From contig JACKHI010000001.1 of assembly GCA_020639075.1 (NCBI GenBank), positions 2,914,001 through 2,978,000 on the forward strand: 64,000 nt of DNA. The letters run 5' to 3'. Shown piece by piece: positions 19,359 to 28,003 of the stretch (position 1 is its first letter; every line of letters begins with the position of its first letter). This DNA comes from Phycisphaerales bacterium (lineage in GTDB: Bacteria; Planctomycetota; Phycisphaerae; UBA1845; UTPLA1). The notes beneath the pieces are model-generated. The model was not told where the DNA came from. It was given only the letters and a program-made list of their open reading frames with translations, and ran no database searches. The translations under genes were made by a program, and so were the position numbers.

Positions 19359-20141
19359 TTGAGCCTGCGAAACACGCGGCCAACTCGACAATACGCACGT
19401 CCGTGGGGATGCAGTGCGGCTCTGCGCCGCGGATTCTCACTGCTCGAAGTGCTCGTCGTGATCTCCGTGATCGCCATTCTCCTGGGCCTGCTTTCATCGG
19501 CGCTCAGCGCCAGCCGGCGCGCGGGGCTCAATCTTCGATGCATCAGCCAGATGCAGAGCATCGCCTTCGAGTTCCGGATCTTCGCCGACGACTTTTCCGC
19601 ACGATCGCGAGGGGAAAGCGAGCAACTCGGGCCCGATCGCTTCTACATCGACGATTTTCAGGACAGCATGTATCGCATCGACGAATTCTGGGATGCAGGG
19701 CCCTACGCGCTCGTTCCATATGAAGGCCGCCAGACGATGATGTGCCCCGCCGGGCCGCAGGACCTGTCGCGGCGACCCGGGCTGACGGCATTTCAGGACG
19801 CGCTGTGGCCGCCGCAGAACGTCAGTCTCGCGTTCAATCGTCGGCTGTGGCGTGACGGCGTCACACCCGGCATCCGGCAACTGTCGTCGCGCGTGCTGTC
19901 GTTCCCGAATACGCCGCTGGTGATCGATATCGATGGCGCTGCCGCGACAGCGGCCTCACACGAGTCAACCTATATGGCGCCGCCCGTGCCGGATCGCGAC
20001 GACATTTATGCAACCGGCGCCTACTGGTATCCCTCGTTTCGGCACGGTGTCAGCGTGAACGTGGCCTTCATCGGCGGTCACGTCGCGTCGTCAAAGTCGC
20101 CGATGACCGAATCCTCGTGGCGTTGGGACTATGTGCCCTGA
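19359..20141 (+). CDS. Type II secretion/type IV pseudopilin-like protein with prepilin N-terminus
   Basis: About 260 residues. The prepilin signal RRGFSLLEVLVVISVIAILL is plain: cleavage is expected after the glycine, with F+1 and E+5, and then a hydrophobic helix. The tail contains FRHGVSVNVAFIGGHV, close to the H-x-G-x-x-N-x-F-x-D-G-H-V ending common in planctomycete pseudopilins (DUF1559-like). I choose TTG at 19359 because GGAG sits seven bases upstream and the codon follows the previous stop by one base. It would be a minor pilin or secretion pseudopilin; no pilus assembly genes are nearby. It may assist export or surface placement of the Cys-rich protein, but this is inference. Confidence 0.75.
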   Translation: MSLRNTRPTRQYARPWGCSAALRRGFSLLEVLVVISVIAILLGLLSSALSASRRAGLNLRCISQMQSIAFEFRIFADDFSARSRGESEQLGPDRFYIDDFQDSMYRIDEFWDAGPYALVPYEGRQTMMCPAGPQDLSRRPGLTAFQDALWPPQNVSLAFNRRLWRDGVTPGIRQLSSRVLSFPNTPLVIDIDGAAATAASHESTYMAPPVPDRDDIYATGAYWYPSFRHGVSVNVAFIGGHVASSKSPMTESSWRWDYVP

Positions 20142-20252
20142 TCCCCGCCGATCGCGCGACTATCAGACGCCCGCTTCGCCAATGTTCGAATTCCCGATAC
20201 ATGCACGCACGCAAAGAAACGACGGGACACGCCTCTTTCAGGCGAATCGACC

Positions 20253-21674
20253 ATGAGCATCCGAACCAAGTGCGCCCTCTTGCTGATCGCCTTCGAAGCC
20301 ACGCTCGCGGGCACGATCCTGTTCACGCTTTTTTATACCACTGTCTATTTCGGTGAGGCGGCGCAGTCTTTCAGCGTCTCGCGCGTCACGGTCGACGAAA
20401 TCGGCCGCCTGCGCAGTGCCGTATTGAATGAGAAAGCCCGAGTCGAAGCGGCGGATGCACGACCCGCCGACCGCGAGGATCTGGCGCGCAGCGAAACGGA
20501 CATTTCGCGCCTCGTCGCCAACCTCGGCGCCGCCCTGGATGTGGGCGATCGTGAGCGACTCGAGTCCCTCAATGAACGCCGCCGCACCAGCGTTCGCGTC
20601 GCCATGGATCGGGCGCGAGAGGTTCAAGCCGCTGACGCGTCCGTCGCCGTACATCACGAATTCGATCAGTTCCTCGGCCAGCTCGAAGCGAAGACGTGGG
20701 AGTCCGTCCGGCTCGCCGTCGAGCAAACGACCGAGGCGCAGTCGACGACGGCCATCGTTCTGACGACGACGATGACGATCGGTGCACTGCTCGGCGTCGC
20801 CGGCATCTGGCTCGTGCGCCGTTGGGTGCTGGTGCCCGTGCAGGATCTGAAAGTCGCGGCGGACGATCTCGGCCGCGGCCATCGCGACAACCCGGCGAAA
20901 GTCAGCTCGGCCGACGAACTCGGGCAACTCGCGATCGCCTTCAACAAGATGGCCGCTGATCTCGGCGTCATGGAAAAGCGGATGGTACAGCGCGAGCGCC
21001 TCGCGGCCATGGGCGAACTCGTGTCCTACATCACGCACAACATTCGCAATCCGCTCGCGGGCATCCAGAGTTCCGCCGAAATCACGTGCCAGCACGCGAC
21101 GCCCGACTCACCCATCGTCGAGCAACAGCGGAATATCATCCGCGCGATCGAACGATTCCTTCGCTGGTTGCGGCAGATTGAACACGCCTGCGGCGGTCCC
21201 CTCGACATCGAGACAGAGCCGACGGACATTCACGAACTGATCGACGCTGTCGTTTCAGTTTTTCGCCCCATGGCGGACCAGGACGACGTGACGATTGTCG
21301 CAACGCACAACGGCGCGCCCCATTGCGTTCCGCTCGACCCGCGACAATTCGAACAGGCGCTGACGGCCGTCGTCGGAAACGCGATTGAAGCAGTCGGCAA
21401 GCGGGGACGCGTGACGATTTCCGTCGCCGTTGCCGACGACGCCGAGCATTGGGAACTCGCTGTGACCGACACGGGGCCCGGCGTGCCTGCCGATGTCCGC
21501 GAGCACGTCTTTGAGCCGACGTTCAGCACCAAGCGCCATGGTCACGGCCTGGGTCTCGCCCTCGCGCGGAAAATCGCCGAACTGCATGGCGGCGAGCTGG
21601 AATGCGACGACAATCCGCGCGGCGGCGCCGTATTTCGGTTTATCATGCCGATTGAGCCACATGAGGACTCTTGA
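20253..21674 (+). CDS. NtrB-like membrane sensor histidine kinase
   Basis: 473 residues. One membrane segment lies at about 8-30 and a second at about 170-195, enclosing an extracytoplasmic helical sensor region. A HAMP linker follows, then the H-box GELVSYITHNIRNPLAGI carrying the phospho-accepting histidine. The ATPase domain shows an N-box (VVGNAIEAVG), G1 (DTGPGVP) and G2 (HGHGLGLALARKI). The stop is one base before the start of the response regulator, so they are one transcript and a cognate pair. The signal sensed is unknown. Confidence 0.9.
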   Translation: MSIRTKCALLLIAFEATLAGTILFTLFYTTVYFGEAAQSFSVSRVTVDEIGRLRSAVLNEKARVEAADARPADREDLARSETDISRLVANLGAALDVGDRERLESLNERRRTSVRVAMDRAREVQAADASVAVHHEFDQFLGQLEAKTWESVRLAVEQTTEAQSTTAIVLTTTMTIGALLGVAGIWLVRRWVLVPVQDLKVAADDLGRGHRDNPAKVSSADELGQLAIAFNKMAADLGVMEKRMVQRERLAAMGELVSYITHNIRNPLAGIQSSAEITCQHATPDSPIVEQQRNIIRAIERFLRWLRQIEHACGGPLDIETEPTDIHELIDAVVSVFRPMADQDDVTIVATHNGAPHCVPLDPRQFEQALTAVVGNAIEAVGKRGRVTISVAVADDAEHWELAVTDTGPGVPADVREHVFEPTFSTKRHGHGLGLALARKIAELHGGELECDDNPRGGAVFRFIMPIEPHEDS

Positions 21675-21675
21675 G

Positions 21676-23070
21676 ATGACGCGGATTCTGATCGTCGATG
21701 ATGAACGAACGCTCCTCGCGAACCTGGCGCTACAGCTTGGCCGGGCCGGCTATCAGTGCAAGGCCGTCGACAACGCCGCCGCCGCCATCCGTGCGCTCGA
21801 AGAAAGCGAGCCCGACATCGCCCTCGTCGACATCCGACTGCCGGACATGAGCGGACTTGAGCTGATTGCGGAATTGCGGCAGGCGGGCCGCGATTTTCCG
21901 ATCGTCGTGATGACGGCATACGGCTCCGTCGAAAACGCCGTCGAAGCGATGAAAGTCGGCGCGAGCGACTATCTTCAGAAACCCGTGTCGATCACCGAGC
22001 TCGAAGTCGTTCTCGATCGCGTGCTTCAACACAATCGCCTGCGCGATCGGCTGGATGTCTTCGAACGCGAACGCCGCAGGCAGGGCGCGGAACGCCGCAT
22101 CGTCGCGGCGCACGAGAGCATGGAGCGCGCTCTCGAATTGGCACAGAAAATTGCCTCGCAACCCCCCGACGACAGCGGCAATCTGCCGACGGTTCTGGTC
22201 ACAGGCGAAACGGGCACGGGAAAGGACCTGCTCGCGCATCGCATCCACGATCTCGGGCCGAACACGGATGAGCCCTTCGTTCAGATCAACTGCACGGCCC
22301 TGCCCGGACCGCTCGCCGAGGCGGAGCTGTTCGGCTACGAGAAGGGTGCGTTCACCGACGCGAAGACGAGCAAGAAGGGCCTCTTCGAAGTCGCCGGCAA
22401 CGGCACCGTCTTTCTTGACGAAATCGGCGACATGCCGATCGAACTGCAAGCGAAGCTCCTGCTCGTGCTGGAGAAGCGCGAGTTCCGACGACTCGGCGGC
22501 ACACGCGAGCGACAAGTCCGCGCTCGAACCATCGCCGCGACAAACTGCAATCTGACGCGGCTCGTGACCGAAGGACGATTCCGCAAGGATCTGCTGTTCC
22601 GATTCCAGGCGCTGTCGATCGAGCTACCGCCCTTGCGGGAGCGCGGCGACGATCTGTTTCTGTTGACGAATCACTTTCTTGAGCAGCGGGCGCTGCGTCT
22701 GCATCGACCGACGCCGAGACTCTCGCGCGCCGCCAAAGACGCCATGCGCCGCTACTCGTGGCCGGGCAACGTACGCGAACTCGACAACGTGCTGCAGCGC
22801 GCGATGCTGATCACCGACCGAGATACGATCGAACCGGCGGATTTGAATCTGTCGCAGAGCGATCTCGGAACCGGCCCCGTCAGCCTTGACGCGTTTCGAT
22901 TTCCTTTCGGGAGCGAGGAGTGCACGCTCCTTCGCGTCGAGGAGATGCTGATCCGCCAGGCGCTGGAACATTGCCACGGCAATGTGTCGGAAGCGGCGCG
23001 AATCCTCGGCATGCGTCGCGGCACCCTGCGGCATCGCCTGGAAAAGCTGTCGCTGACACCGAAGCAGTAG
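21676..23070 (+). CDS. NtrC-family sigma-54-dependent response regulator (GAFTDA variant)
   Basis: 464 residues. The receiver domain has phospho-acceptor D52 in ALVDIRLPD. The AAA+ domain has Walker A GETGTGKD, Walker B TVFLDEIGDM and the sigma-54 contact loop as GAFTDA instead of the canonical GAFTGA. A Fis-type helix-turn-helix ends the protein (GNVSEAARILGMRRGTLRHR). It should activate sigma-54 promoters after phosphorylation by the kinase encoded just upstream. The start was placed at ATG after GAGG nine bases upstream; a longer frame only overlaps the kinase gene. Targets are unknown, though secretion or surface genes next door are candidates. Confidence 0.92.
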   Translation: MTRILIVDDERTLLANLALQLGRAGYQCKAVDNAAAAIRALEESEPDIALVDIRLPDMSGLELIAELRQAGRDFPIVVMTAYGSVENAVEAMKVGASDYLQKPVSITELEVVLDRVLQHNRLRDRLDVFERERRRQGAERRIVAAHESMERALELAQKIASQPPDDSGNLPTVLVTGETGTGKDLLAHRIHDLGPNTDEPFVQINCTALPGPLAEAELFGYEKGAFTDAKTSKKGLFEVAGNGTVFLDEIGDMPIELQAKLLLVLEKREFRRLGGTRERQVRARTIAATNCNLTRLVTEGRFRKDLLFRFQALSIELPPLRERGDDLFLLTNHFLEQRALRLHRPTPRLSRAAKDAMRRYSWPGNVRELDNVLQRAMLITDRDTIEPADLNLSQSDLGTGPVSLDAFRFPFGSEECTLLRVEEMLIRQALEHCHGNVSEAARILGMRRGTLRHRLEKLSLTPKQ

Positions 23071-23172
23071 GCGTCGCTTGTCTCCGACGAAGCAGACGGC
23101 ACGACCCAGAAAACAAGTCGATCAAAGTCGCCAAATCGTGCAGACCTTGATTGACGAGGTTAATATGGAGAT

Positions 23173-23904
23173 ATGTTCGATCCGTCCGGCCCCCAGAGCT
23201 TTGCCACAACGCACTGGAGCCTTGTCCTCGCCGCCGGATCCGGCGAGTCCGCAGACACACGCGCGCAATCCGCGCTGGAGGAACTCTGCAGGACCTACTG
23301 GTATCCGCTCTATGCCTTCGCTCGTCGTCGCGGCCTCGCTGCGAATGATGCCCAGGACATGACCCAGGCCTTCTTCGCGAGCATCATCGAGTCAAACGGA
23401 CTTTCCGCAGCCGATCCGGCGCGCGGCCGATTTCGATCTTACCTGCTCGGTGCAATGAAGCACTTCCTGGCAAACGAATGGCATCGCGACCAGGCGAAAA
23501 AACGCGGCGGCGGCGTCCGGATTGTCGAATGGGACGCGCTCGATTCTGAATCGCGATTCTCAAGCGGCGCATCGAGCGACGATCCGGAGATGGCTTTCGA
23601 CCGTGAGTGGGCGCTTGAAATCGTCGCAGCCGCCATGCGCGATCTGCAAAGCGAGATGCAGAGAGCCGGAAAGTCGTCTCAATTCGACGTGCTGAAGGGC
23701 GCACTGGTCGGCGATGAAGGCGTAACACGCACGCAAATGGCCGAACAACTGAAGACAACGCAGGATGCGGTCAAAGTCGCCGTGCATCGACTTCGAAGGC
23801 GATATCGCGCATTGATTCGTAGCGCCGTCGCCGAAACCGTCGGCAGCACGTCGGATCTGGACGACGAATTACGGTACCTGGTGGACATTTTGCGGAAATC
23901 CTGA
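23173..23904 (+). CDS. ECF-type RNA polymerase sigma factor linked to a Ser/Thr kinase
   Basis: 243 residues, longer than typical ECF factors and of the planctomycete type that begins with a TTHWSLVLAAG-like motif. Region 2 covers about residues 35-100 (ALEELCRTYWYPLYAFARRR, DMTQAFF, FRSYLLGAMKHFLANEW) and region 4 about 165-215 (TRTQMAEQLKTTQDAVKVAV). Such factors are commonly paired with Ser/Thr kinases that control them by phosphorylation, and a kinase gene follows at 70 bp. No anti-sigma factor is adjacent. The start codon has GGAG only two bases away, so the ribosome site is unusual. Confidence 0.88.
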   Translation: MFDPSGPQSFATTHWSLVLAAGSGESADTRAQSALEELCRTYWYPLYAFARRRGLAANDAQDMTQAFFASIIESNGLSAADPARGRFRSYLLGAMKHFLANEWHRDQAKKRGGGVRIVEWDALDSESRFSSGASSDDPEMAFDREWALEIVAAAMRDLQSEMQRAGKSSQFDVLKGALVGDEGVTRTQMAEQLKTTQDAVKVAVHRLRRRYRALIRSAVAETVGSTSDLDDELRYLVDILRKS

Positions 23905-23974
23905 TTTTTTCCGTAACCTGCCGCCGGACTTCTGTCAGGAAGATGTGAATGGTCCCTCGTCAGGAGATGGATTC

Positions 23975-26623
23975 ATGAACGCTTCCGAAAAAAGAAGATG
24001 CCCGCATTGCGGAACCGAAGTGGCGTCAAATTCGACAGACGCACTCTGCCCCGCGTGCCTTTTGTCAGGCGCCGTGGGGACGCTCAGCGGCCGGACCGTC
24101 ACAATGACGATGGCGCCCGGCGGCCCCCTCTCGCTTCACGGTCCCGCCGATCTGCCGTGCGACTTCGGCGCATATCGGCTGCTTGGCCTGCTGGGTCGCG
24201 GCGGTATGGGCGTCGTGTATGAGGCAGAAGAGCGCGCGACGGGCCGCCGTGTCGCGCTCAAAGCGCTCGGCCTGCAGCTCGATTCCCCCGACATGCGACA
24301 ACGATTCCTTCGGGAAGGCAGACTCGCGGCGCGGGTCAACCATCCGAACAGCCTCTATGTCTTCGGAAGCGACGAGGTCGACGGTCTCCCCATCATCACG
24401 ATGGAGATCGCCGGCGCCGGCACGCTCAAGGACAAGCTCAAGGCCCGGGGCCCGCTGCCCGTCGCCGAAGCGGTCGACGCGATCCTCGATGTCATCGCCG
24501 GCCTCGAATCGGCCCAGTCCTGCGGCGTCTTGCATCGCGACATCAAGCCCTCCAACTGTTTCGTATGCCCGGACGGCGCCGTCAAAGTCGGTGACTTCGG
24601 CCTTTCAATTTCCACGCTGGCTAAGTCGGATTCTCTCGTCACGTCGCACGGCATGATCATGGGAACGCCCGCCTACGCATCGCCCGAGCAACTCCGAGGC
24701 GATACGCTTGACGTGAGAGGCGATATCTACTCCGTCGGCGCAACGCTCTATACGCTTCTGACGAACAAGGCGCCGTTCGAAGGGGAGAACGCCATCCAAG
24801 TCGTCGCCAACGTCGTCAAAGAAGCCCCGACGCCCATATCGAACCTGCGCAGCAACGTACCGGCGACGCTCGATCGGATCGTGGCGCGTTGCCTCGCCAA
24901 GGATCCGGCGCAGCGCTATGCCGATTACGCGGCATTGCGTAACGCACTGATCCCGTTCAGCTCCGCCCAGCCGCAGCCCGCTTCGATTCTGGACCGCGTC
25001 ACGGCCGGCTGGATTGATTTTCTCATCGCGCTGCTGCCACCCTACGTCGCTCTGATGCTCCTCGTCGGCGCCGAAGCGTTGCTCGTTCGACCGCTCGTCG
25101 AGCGTACATTTGTCTCAGCCAGGTACTACTTTCTGCTCTTCGGCTGCGGATGGCTCTACTTCGCAATCAGCGAGGGCATCTGGGGTGCGGGCCTCGGCAA
25201 GTGGCTCAAGGGCCTTCGCGTCATGCGCACGAACGATCGGCGTCCCGGCGTATTGCGCGCGTCCATCCGCTACCTGATCCCCATTGCATGCTGCGAGGGC
25301 ATTCGAATCCCTGCCACGATGACATTCATTCACGATGCCCAATGGAGCGGATGGCAAACGGCCGGCTTTGTTCTCGTGGCCGTTGCGTGCGGCTGGATCC
25401 CGGGCCTGCTGGCGATGGCGACCAATCGTGAGATGGGCAATTCGACGCTCTGGGACTTGGCCAGCGGAACCCGCGTCGTCATCCGGCCCATGGGAATGCC
25501 GCGACGCGCCATCGCGCCGATCGTCGAATGCGAAACACCGGCGGAAAACGCCGAAATGATGGGTCCGTACAGCGTTGTCAGCGCAGTGATTCCCGAGAGT
25601 TGGATCGTCGCCATCGATCCGGTCTTGCGACGCCGCGTCTGGCTGCTGCGCCGGAACGCAACAGGTCCGTCAGTTGCGCGACGCGACGTGGCGCGCCCCG
25701 GGCGCTTGCGCTGGTTGCAGACAGTGGAATCGCACTCAGCGACATGGGATGCGTACGAAGCCCCGGCAGGCCGACCACTCGACGAACTTGCCAGACCCGG
25801 GCGACGAGTGCCCTGGGCTGCGGCGCGGTATTGGCTGCACGATCTGGCATCGGAGCTTTGGGACGCTTCAAAGGACCAGACGCTCCCTGCTCAGTTGAGT
25901 CGGGACCAAGTTTGGATCACGGCGGAGAATCGCGCCGTCGTGCTGGAGCGTCCGTGGCCAAACGTCGACGAACCCGCAGACACATACTCCGTCGACAGCG
26001 TCGCCGGCCAACAACAGTTCCTCTTCGACGTGGCCCGATGCGTCGACCCGACAAGCGTTCCGCTCCATGCCCGACCGATACTGCGAAACATCGAGGCGCA
26101 CAAATTCGAGAGGCTCAGTTTCCTCACGGGAACAATTCGCGGTCTATTGGACTTTCCGGCGGACGTCAGCCGTGGGATTCGCGCGGCCTCAATACTCGTG
26201 CTGCCGCTGTATATCTGGATTGCGTTCCTCGTCGGCCGCTATCACGACAAACCATGGGACGAACCCGCCGGAATCCTCATCGTGTCGACTCTGATCGTCC
26301 TCGGCGCGATCGCGCTGCTACAACTCCTCTCATTGCCGTTCCGATGCACGGCGAGTCAGTCCATATTCCGGCTCGCCGTCCTAGGGGCGGATGGCCGACC
26401 GGCGACGTTTCCGCGGCTGCTCCTGCGATGGACGATCGGTTGGGGGCCGCTGCTGGTCCCCGCAATTCTCGTCGCCTTGTTGATTCACAGGTCGGACGAA
26501 TTCGCATTCGGGTCTTCGGCCGTCCTGCTGGCCCTGTGGCTCGCGGCCGCCGCGAGTTCAATCGTCCATCCGCATCGCGGAATTCAGGATCGGTTGGCCG
26601 GAACCTGGGTGGTCCGCAGATAG
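23975..26623 (+). CDS. Membrane Ser/Thr protein kinase with N-terminal zinc ribbon and two RDD-like domains
   Basis: About 882 residues; the ATG follows GGAG at eight bases. The N-terminus holds a zinc ribbon (CPHC...CPAC, cysteines about 9, 12, 25, 28). The kinase domain covers about 65-335, with the glycine loop GRGGMGVVYEA, lysine in VALKAL (about K96), HRDIKPSN and DFG. Downstream are two RDD-like membrane domains separated by a long soluble linker: one at about 345-500 beginning GWIDFLIALL and one near the C-terminus with FRLAVLGADGRPATFP. It probably phosphorylates the sigma factor encoded just upstream; this is inferred from gene order. The function of the RDD domains is unknown. Confidence 0.88.
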   Translation: MNASEKRRCPHCGTEVASNSTDALCPACLLSGAVGTLSGRTVTMTMAPGGPLSLHGPADLPCDFGAYRLLGLLGRGGMGVVYEAEERATGRRVALKALGLQLDSPDMRQRFLREGRLAARVNHPNSLYVFGSDEVDGLPIITMEIAGAGTLKDKLKARGPLPVAEAVDAILDVIAGLESAQSCGVLHRDIKPSNCFVCPDGAVKVGDFGLSISTLAKSDSLVTSHGMIMGTPAYASPEQLRGDTLDVRGDIYSVGATLYTLLTNKAPFEGENAIQVVANVVKEAPTPISNLRSNVPATLDRIVARCLAKDPAQRYADYAALRNALIPFSSAQPQPASILDRVTAGWIDFLIALLPPYVALMLLVGAEALLVRPLVERTFVSARYYFLLFGCGWLYFAISEGIWGAGLGKWLKGLRVMRTNDRRPGVLRASIRYLIPIACCEGIRIPATMTFIHDAQWSGWQTAGFVLVAVACGWIPGLLAMATNREMGNSTLWDLASGTRVVIRPMGMPRRAIAPIVECETPAENAEMMGPYSVVSAVIPESWIVAIDPVLRRRVWLLRRNATGPSVARRDVARPGRLRWLQTVESHSATWDAYEAPAGRPLDELARPGRRVPWAAARYWLHDLASELWDASKDQTLPAQLSRDQVWITAENRAVVLERPWPNVDEPADTYSVDSVAGQQQFLFDVARCVDPTSVPLHARPILRNIEAHKFERLSFLTGTIRGLLDFPADVSRGIRAASILVLPLYIWIAFLVGRYHDKPWDEPAGILIVSTLIVLGAIALLQLLSLPFRCTASQSIFRLAVLGADGRPATFPRLLLRWTIGWGPLLVPAILVALLIHRSDEFAFGSSAVLLALWLAAAASSIVHPHRGIQDRLAGTWVVRR

Positions 26624-26763
26624 TTGCGCTGCAAGAATCGTCAAGCCGCAATATTCCGTTACATGCAACCAATGCCACGATGTGGCACTACAATTGGCTG
26701 ACGCAATGCCTCCGACAGTCGTGATGGTTCCGTCAGTTGTGATGGTTCCGGCAATCTCTTGAA

Positions 26764-26845
26764 TTCAATATCGGGGAGTGCGGGCGTCTCGCCCGCACGA
26801 AACCAACGTCCGTGCGGGCGAAGAACTCACACATCCCCGATTGAA
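26764..26845. repeat. 82-bp palindromic element (hairpin nested in outer inverted repeats)
   Basis: Outer arms TTCAATATCGGGGA (26764) and TCCCCGATTGAA (26834) enclose a perfect 9-bp hairpin GTGCGGGCG-TCT-CGCCCGCAC (26778-26798) and a third GTGCGGGCG copy near 26812. It lies in the gap 26624-26974, which holds no gene; just upstream, GTGATGGTTCCG occurs twice, 18 bp apart. Confidence 0.75.
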
Positions 26846-26974
26846 TCGAGCCGCAATCCTGAGGCACTGCGTCATCGTTTCGCGCTCCAGAGTTCGGGTC
26901 TCGGCGTGAAACGACAAATCGTCTCGAATCCGCGACCTGCTCTAATCACAATTCAATGGAAAGGGAGGTAGCCC

Positions 26975-27865
26975 ATGTCCGAGATACTCACACGCAATCT
27001 GACAATCCGTACGACTGCCATCCTGGCGACAGCCGCATTTGTGCTCCGCCCGTCAGTCGCAATTGCGCAGCCCGACGACGTCGCCGATGTCTCGTCGACA
27101 CCCCTGAATGCCGACGGCGACGAACACAAGCAGTATTTCCTCATCGGGGATACCGACACCGCGCGGGCGCCGAAGTCCGGCTTCGGACTGCTCGTCGTGC
27201 TTCCGGGCGGCGACGGCAGTGCGGAATTTCATCCCTTCGTCAAACGGATCTACAAGAATGCACTGCCGGACCATTATCTCGTCGCACAGCCCGTCGCCGT
27301 GAATTGGACGAACGATCAGCAGATCGTCTGGCCGACGGAAAAGACGCCAGTCGATGAACAGAAGTTCACGACCGAGCAGTTCATCGAGTCCGTTATCAGC
27401 GATGTGAAGAAACACCACAAGATCAACGATAAGCGCGTCTACACGCTGAGCTGGTCGTCGAGCGGCCCCGCCGCCTATGCGACGGCGCTCCAGAAGAAAA
27501 CGGCCGTTTGCGGCTCATTCATCGCGATGTCCGTCTTCAAGCCGAACTACCTGCCGGACCTGGAGATAGCCAAGGGACGGCTTTTCTACATTTTCCATTC
27601 CCCTGACGATCGCGTTTGCCCGTTTCGAATGGCCGAGGAGGCTCGCGATCAGTTAAAGGAGGCAAAAGCCGTCGTCGAGTTCCAACGCTATGACGGCGGT
27701 CACGGCTGGCGCGGCGATGTTTTCGGCAACATCCGTCAGGGCATCGATTGGCTCGAATCCATGTCCAAGAAGAAGATCAAACAGGCGAGAAAGGAGGCCG
27801 AAACGGGAGAGAAGAAGGAAGAGACGTCCGCCCCGAAACCGGCTCGCGCTCGTAGACAGCCATGA
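26975..27865 (+). CDS. Exported alpha/beta-hydrolase-fold protein
   Basis: 296 residues with a strong ribosome site (GGGAGG, six bases before ATG) and a signal peptide ending near VAIAQ. LLVVLPGGDGSAEF gives the oxyanion loop typical of PHB-depolymerase/LpqC-like hydrolases. The nucleophile elbow reads LSWSSSGPAAY, where the usual first glycine of GxSxG is serine. The acid and histidine fit SPDDRV and GGHGWRGD. The tail is Lys/Glu-rich and probably disordered. It should be a periplasmic esterase or peptidase-like hydrolase, substrate unknown. The altered elbow leaves open that it is a poor or non-classical enzyme. Confidence 0.75.
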   Translation: MSEILTRNLTIRTTAILATAAFVLRPSVAIAQPDDVADVSSTPLNADGDEHKQYFLIGDTDTARAPKSGFGLLVVLPGGDGSAEFHPFVKRIYKNALPDHYLVAQPVAVNWTNDQQIVWPTEKTPVDEQKFTTEQFIESVISDVKKHHKINDKRVYTLSWSSSGPAAYATALQKKTAVCGSFIAMSVFKPNYLPDLEIAKGRLFYIFHSPDDRVCPFRMAEEARDQLKEAKAVVEFQRYDGGHGWRGDVFGNIRQGIDWLESMSKKKIKQARKEAETGEKKEETSAPKPARARRQP

Positions 27866-28003
27866 ACCGATCGCTCCGATTACCGCCAGTCAAGCCAGGC
27901 CTGCCGTTGACCCGCCGCCAATTGAGGCCGATCAACAGCCGCGCAACACGTTGATACCCCGATACACAGCCTTGCGCGAAAGCTCCTGCCGACCACGTCG
28001 CGT

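Noticed and set aside
26683..26697. Near-consensus sigma-54 promoter TGGCAC-N5-TTGG
   Set aside because: The essential -12 GC is GG, and the next start is about 280 bp away. It lies within a small TGCCAC/GTGGCA palindrome that may explain the match.
27866..28003. FMN riboswitch ahead of ribD
   Set aside because: The conserved AGGGGCGG-type boxes and the multi-stem arrangement are not present in the 138 bp leader.
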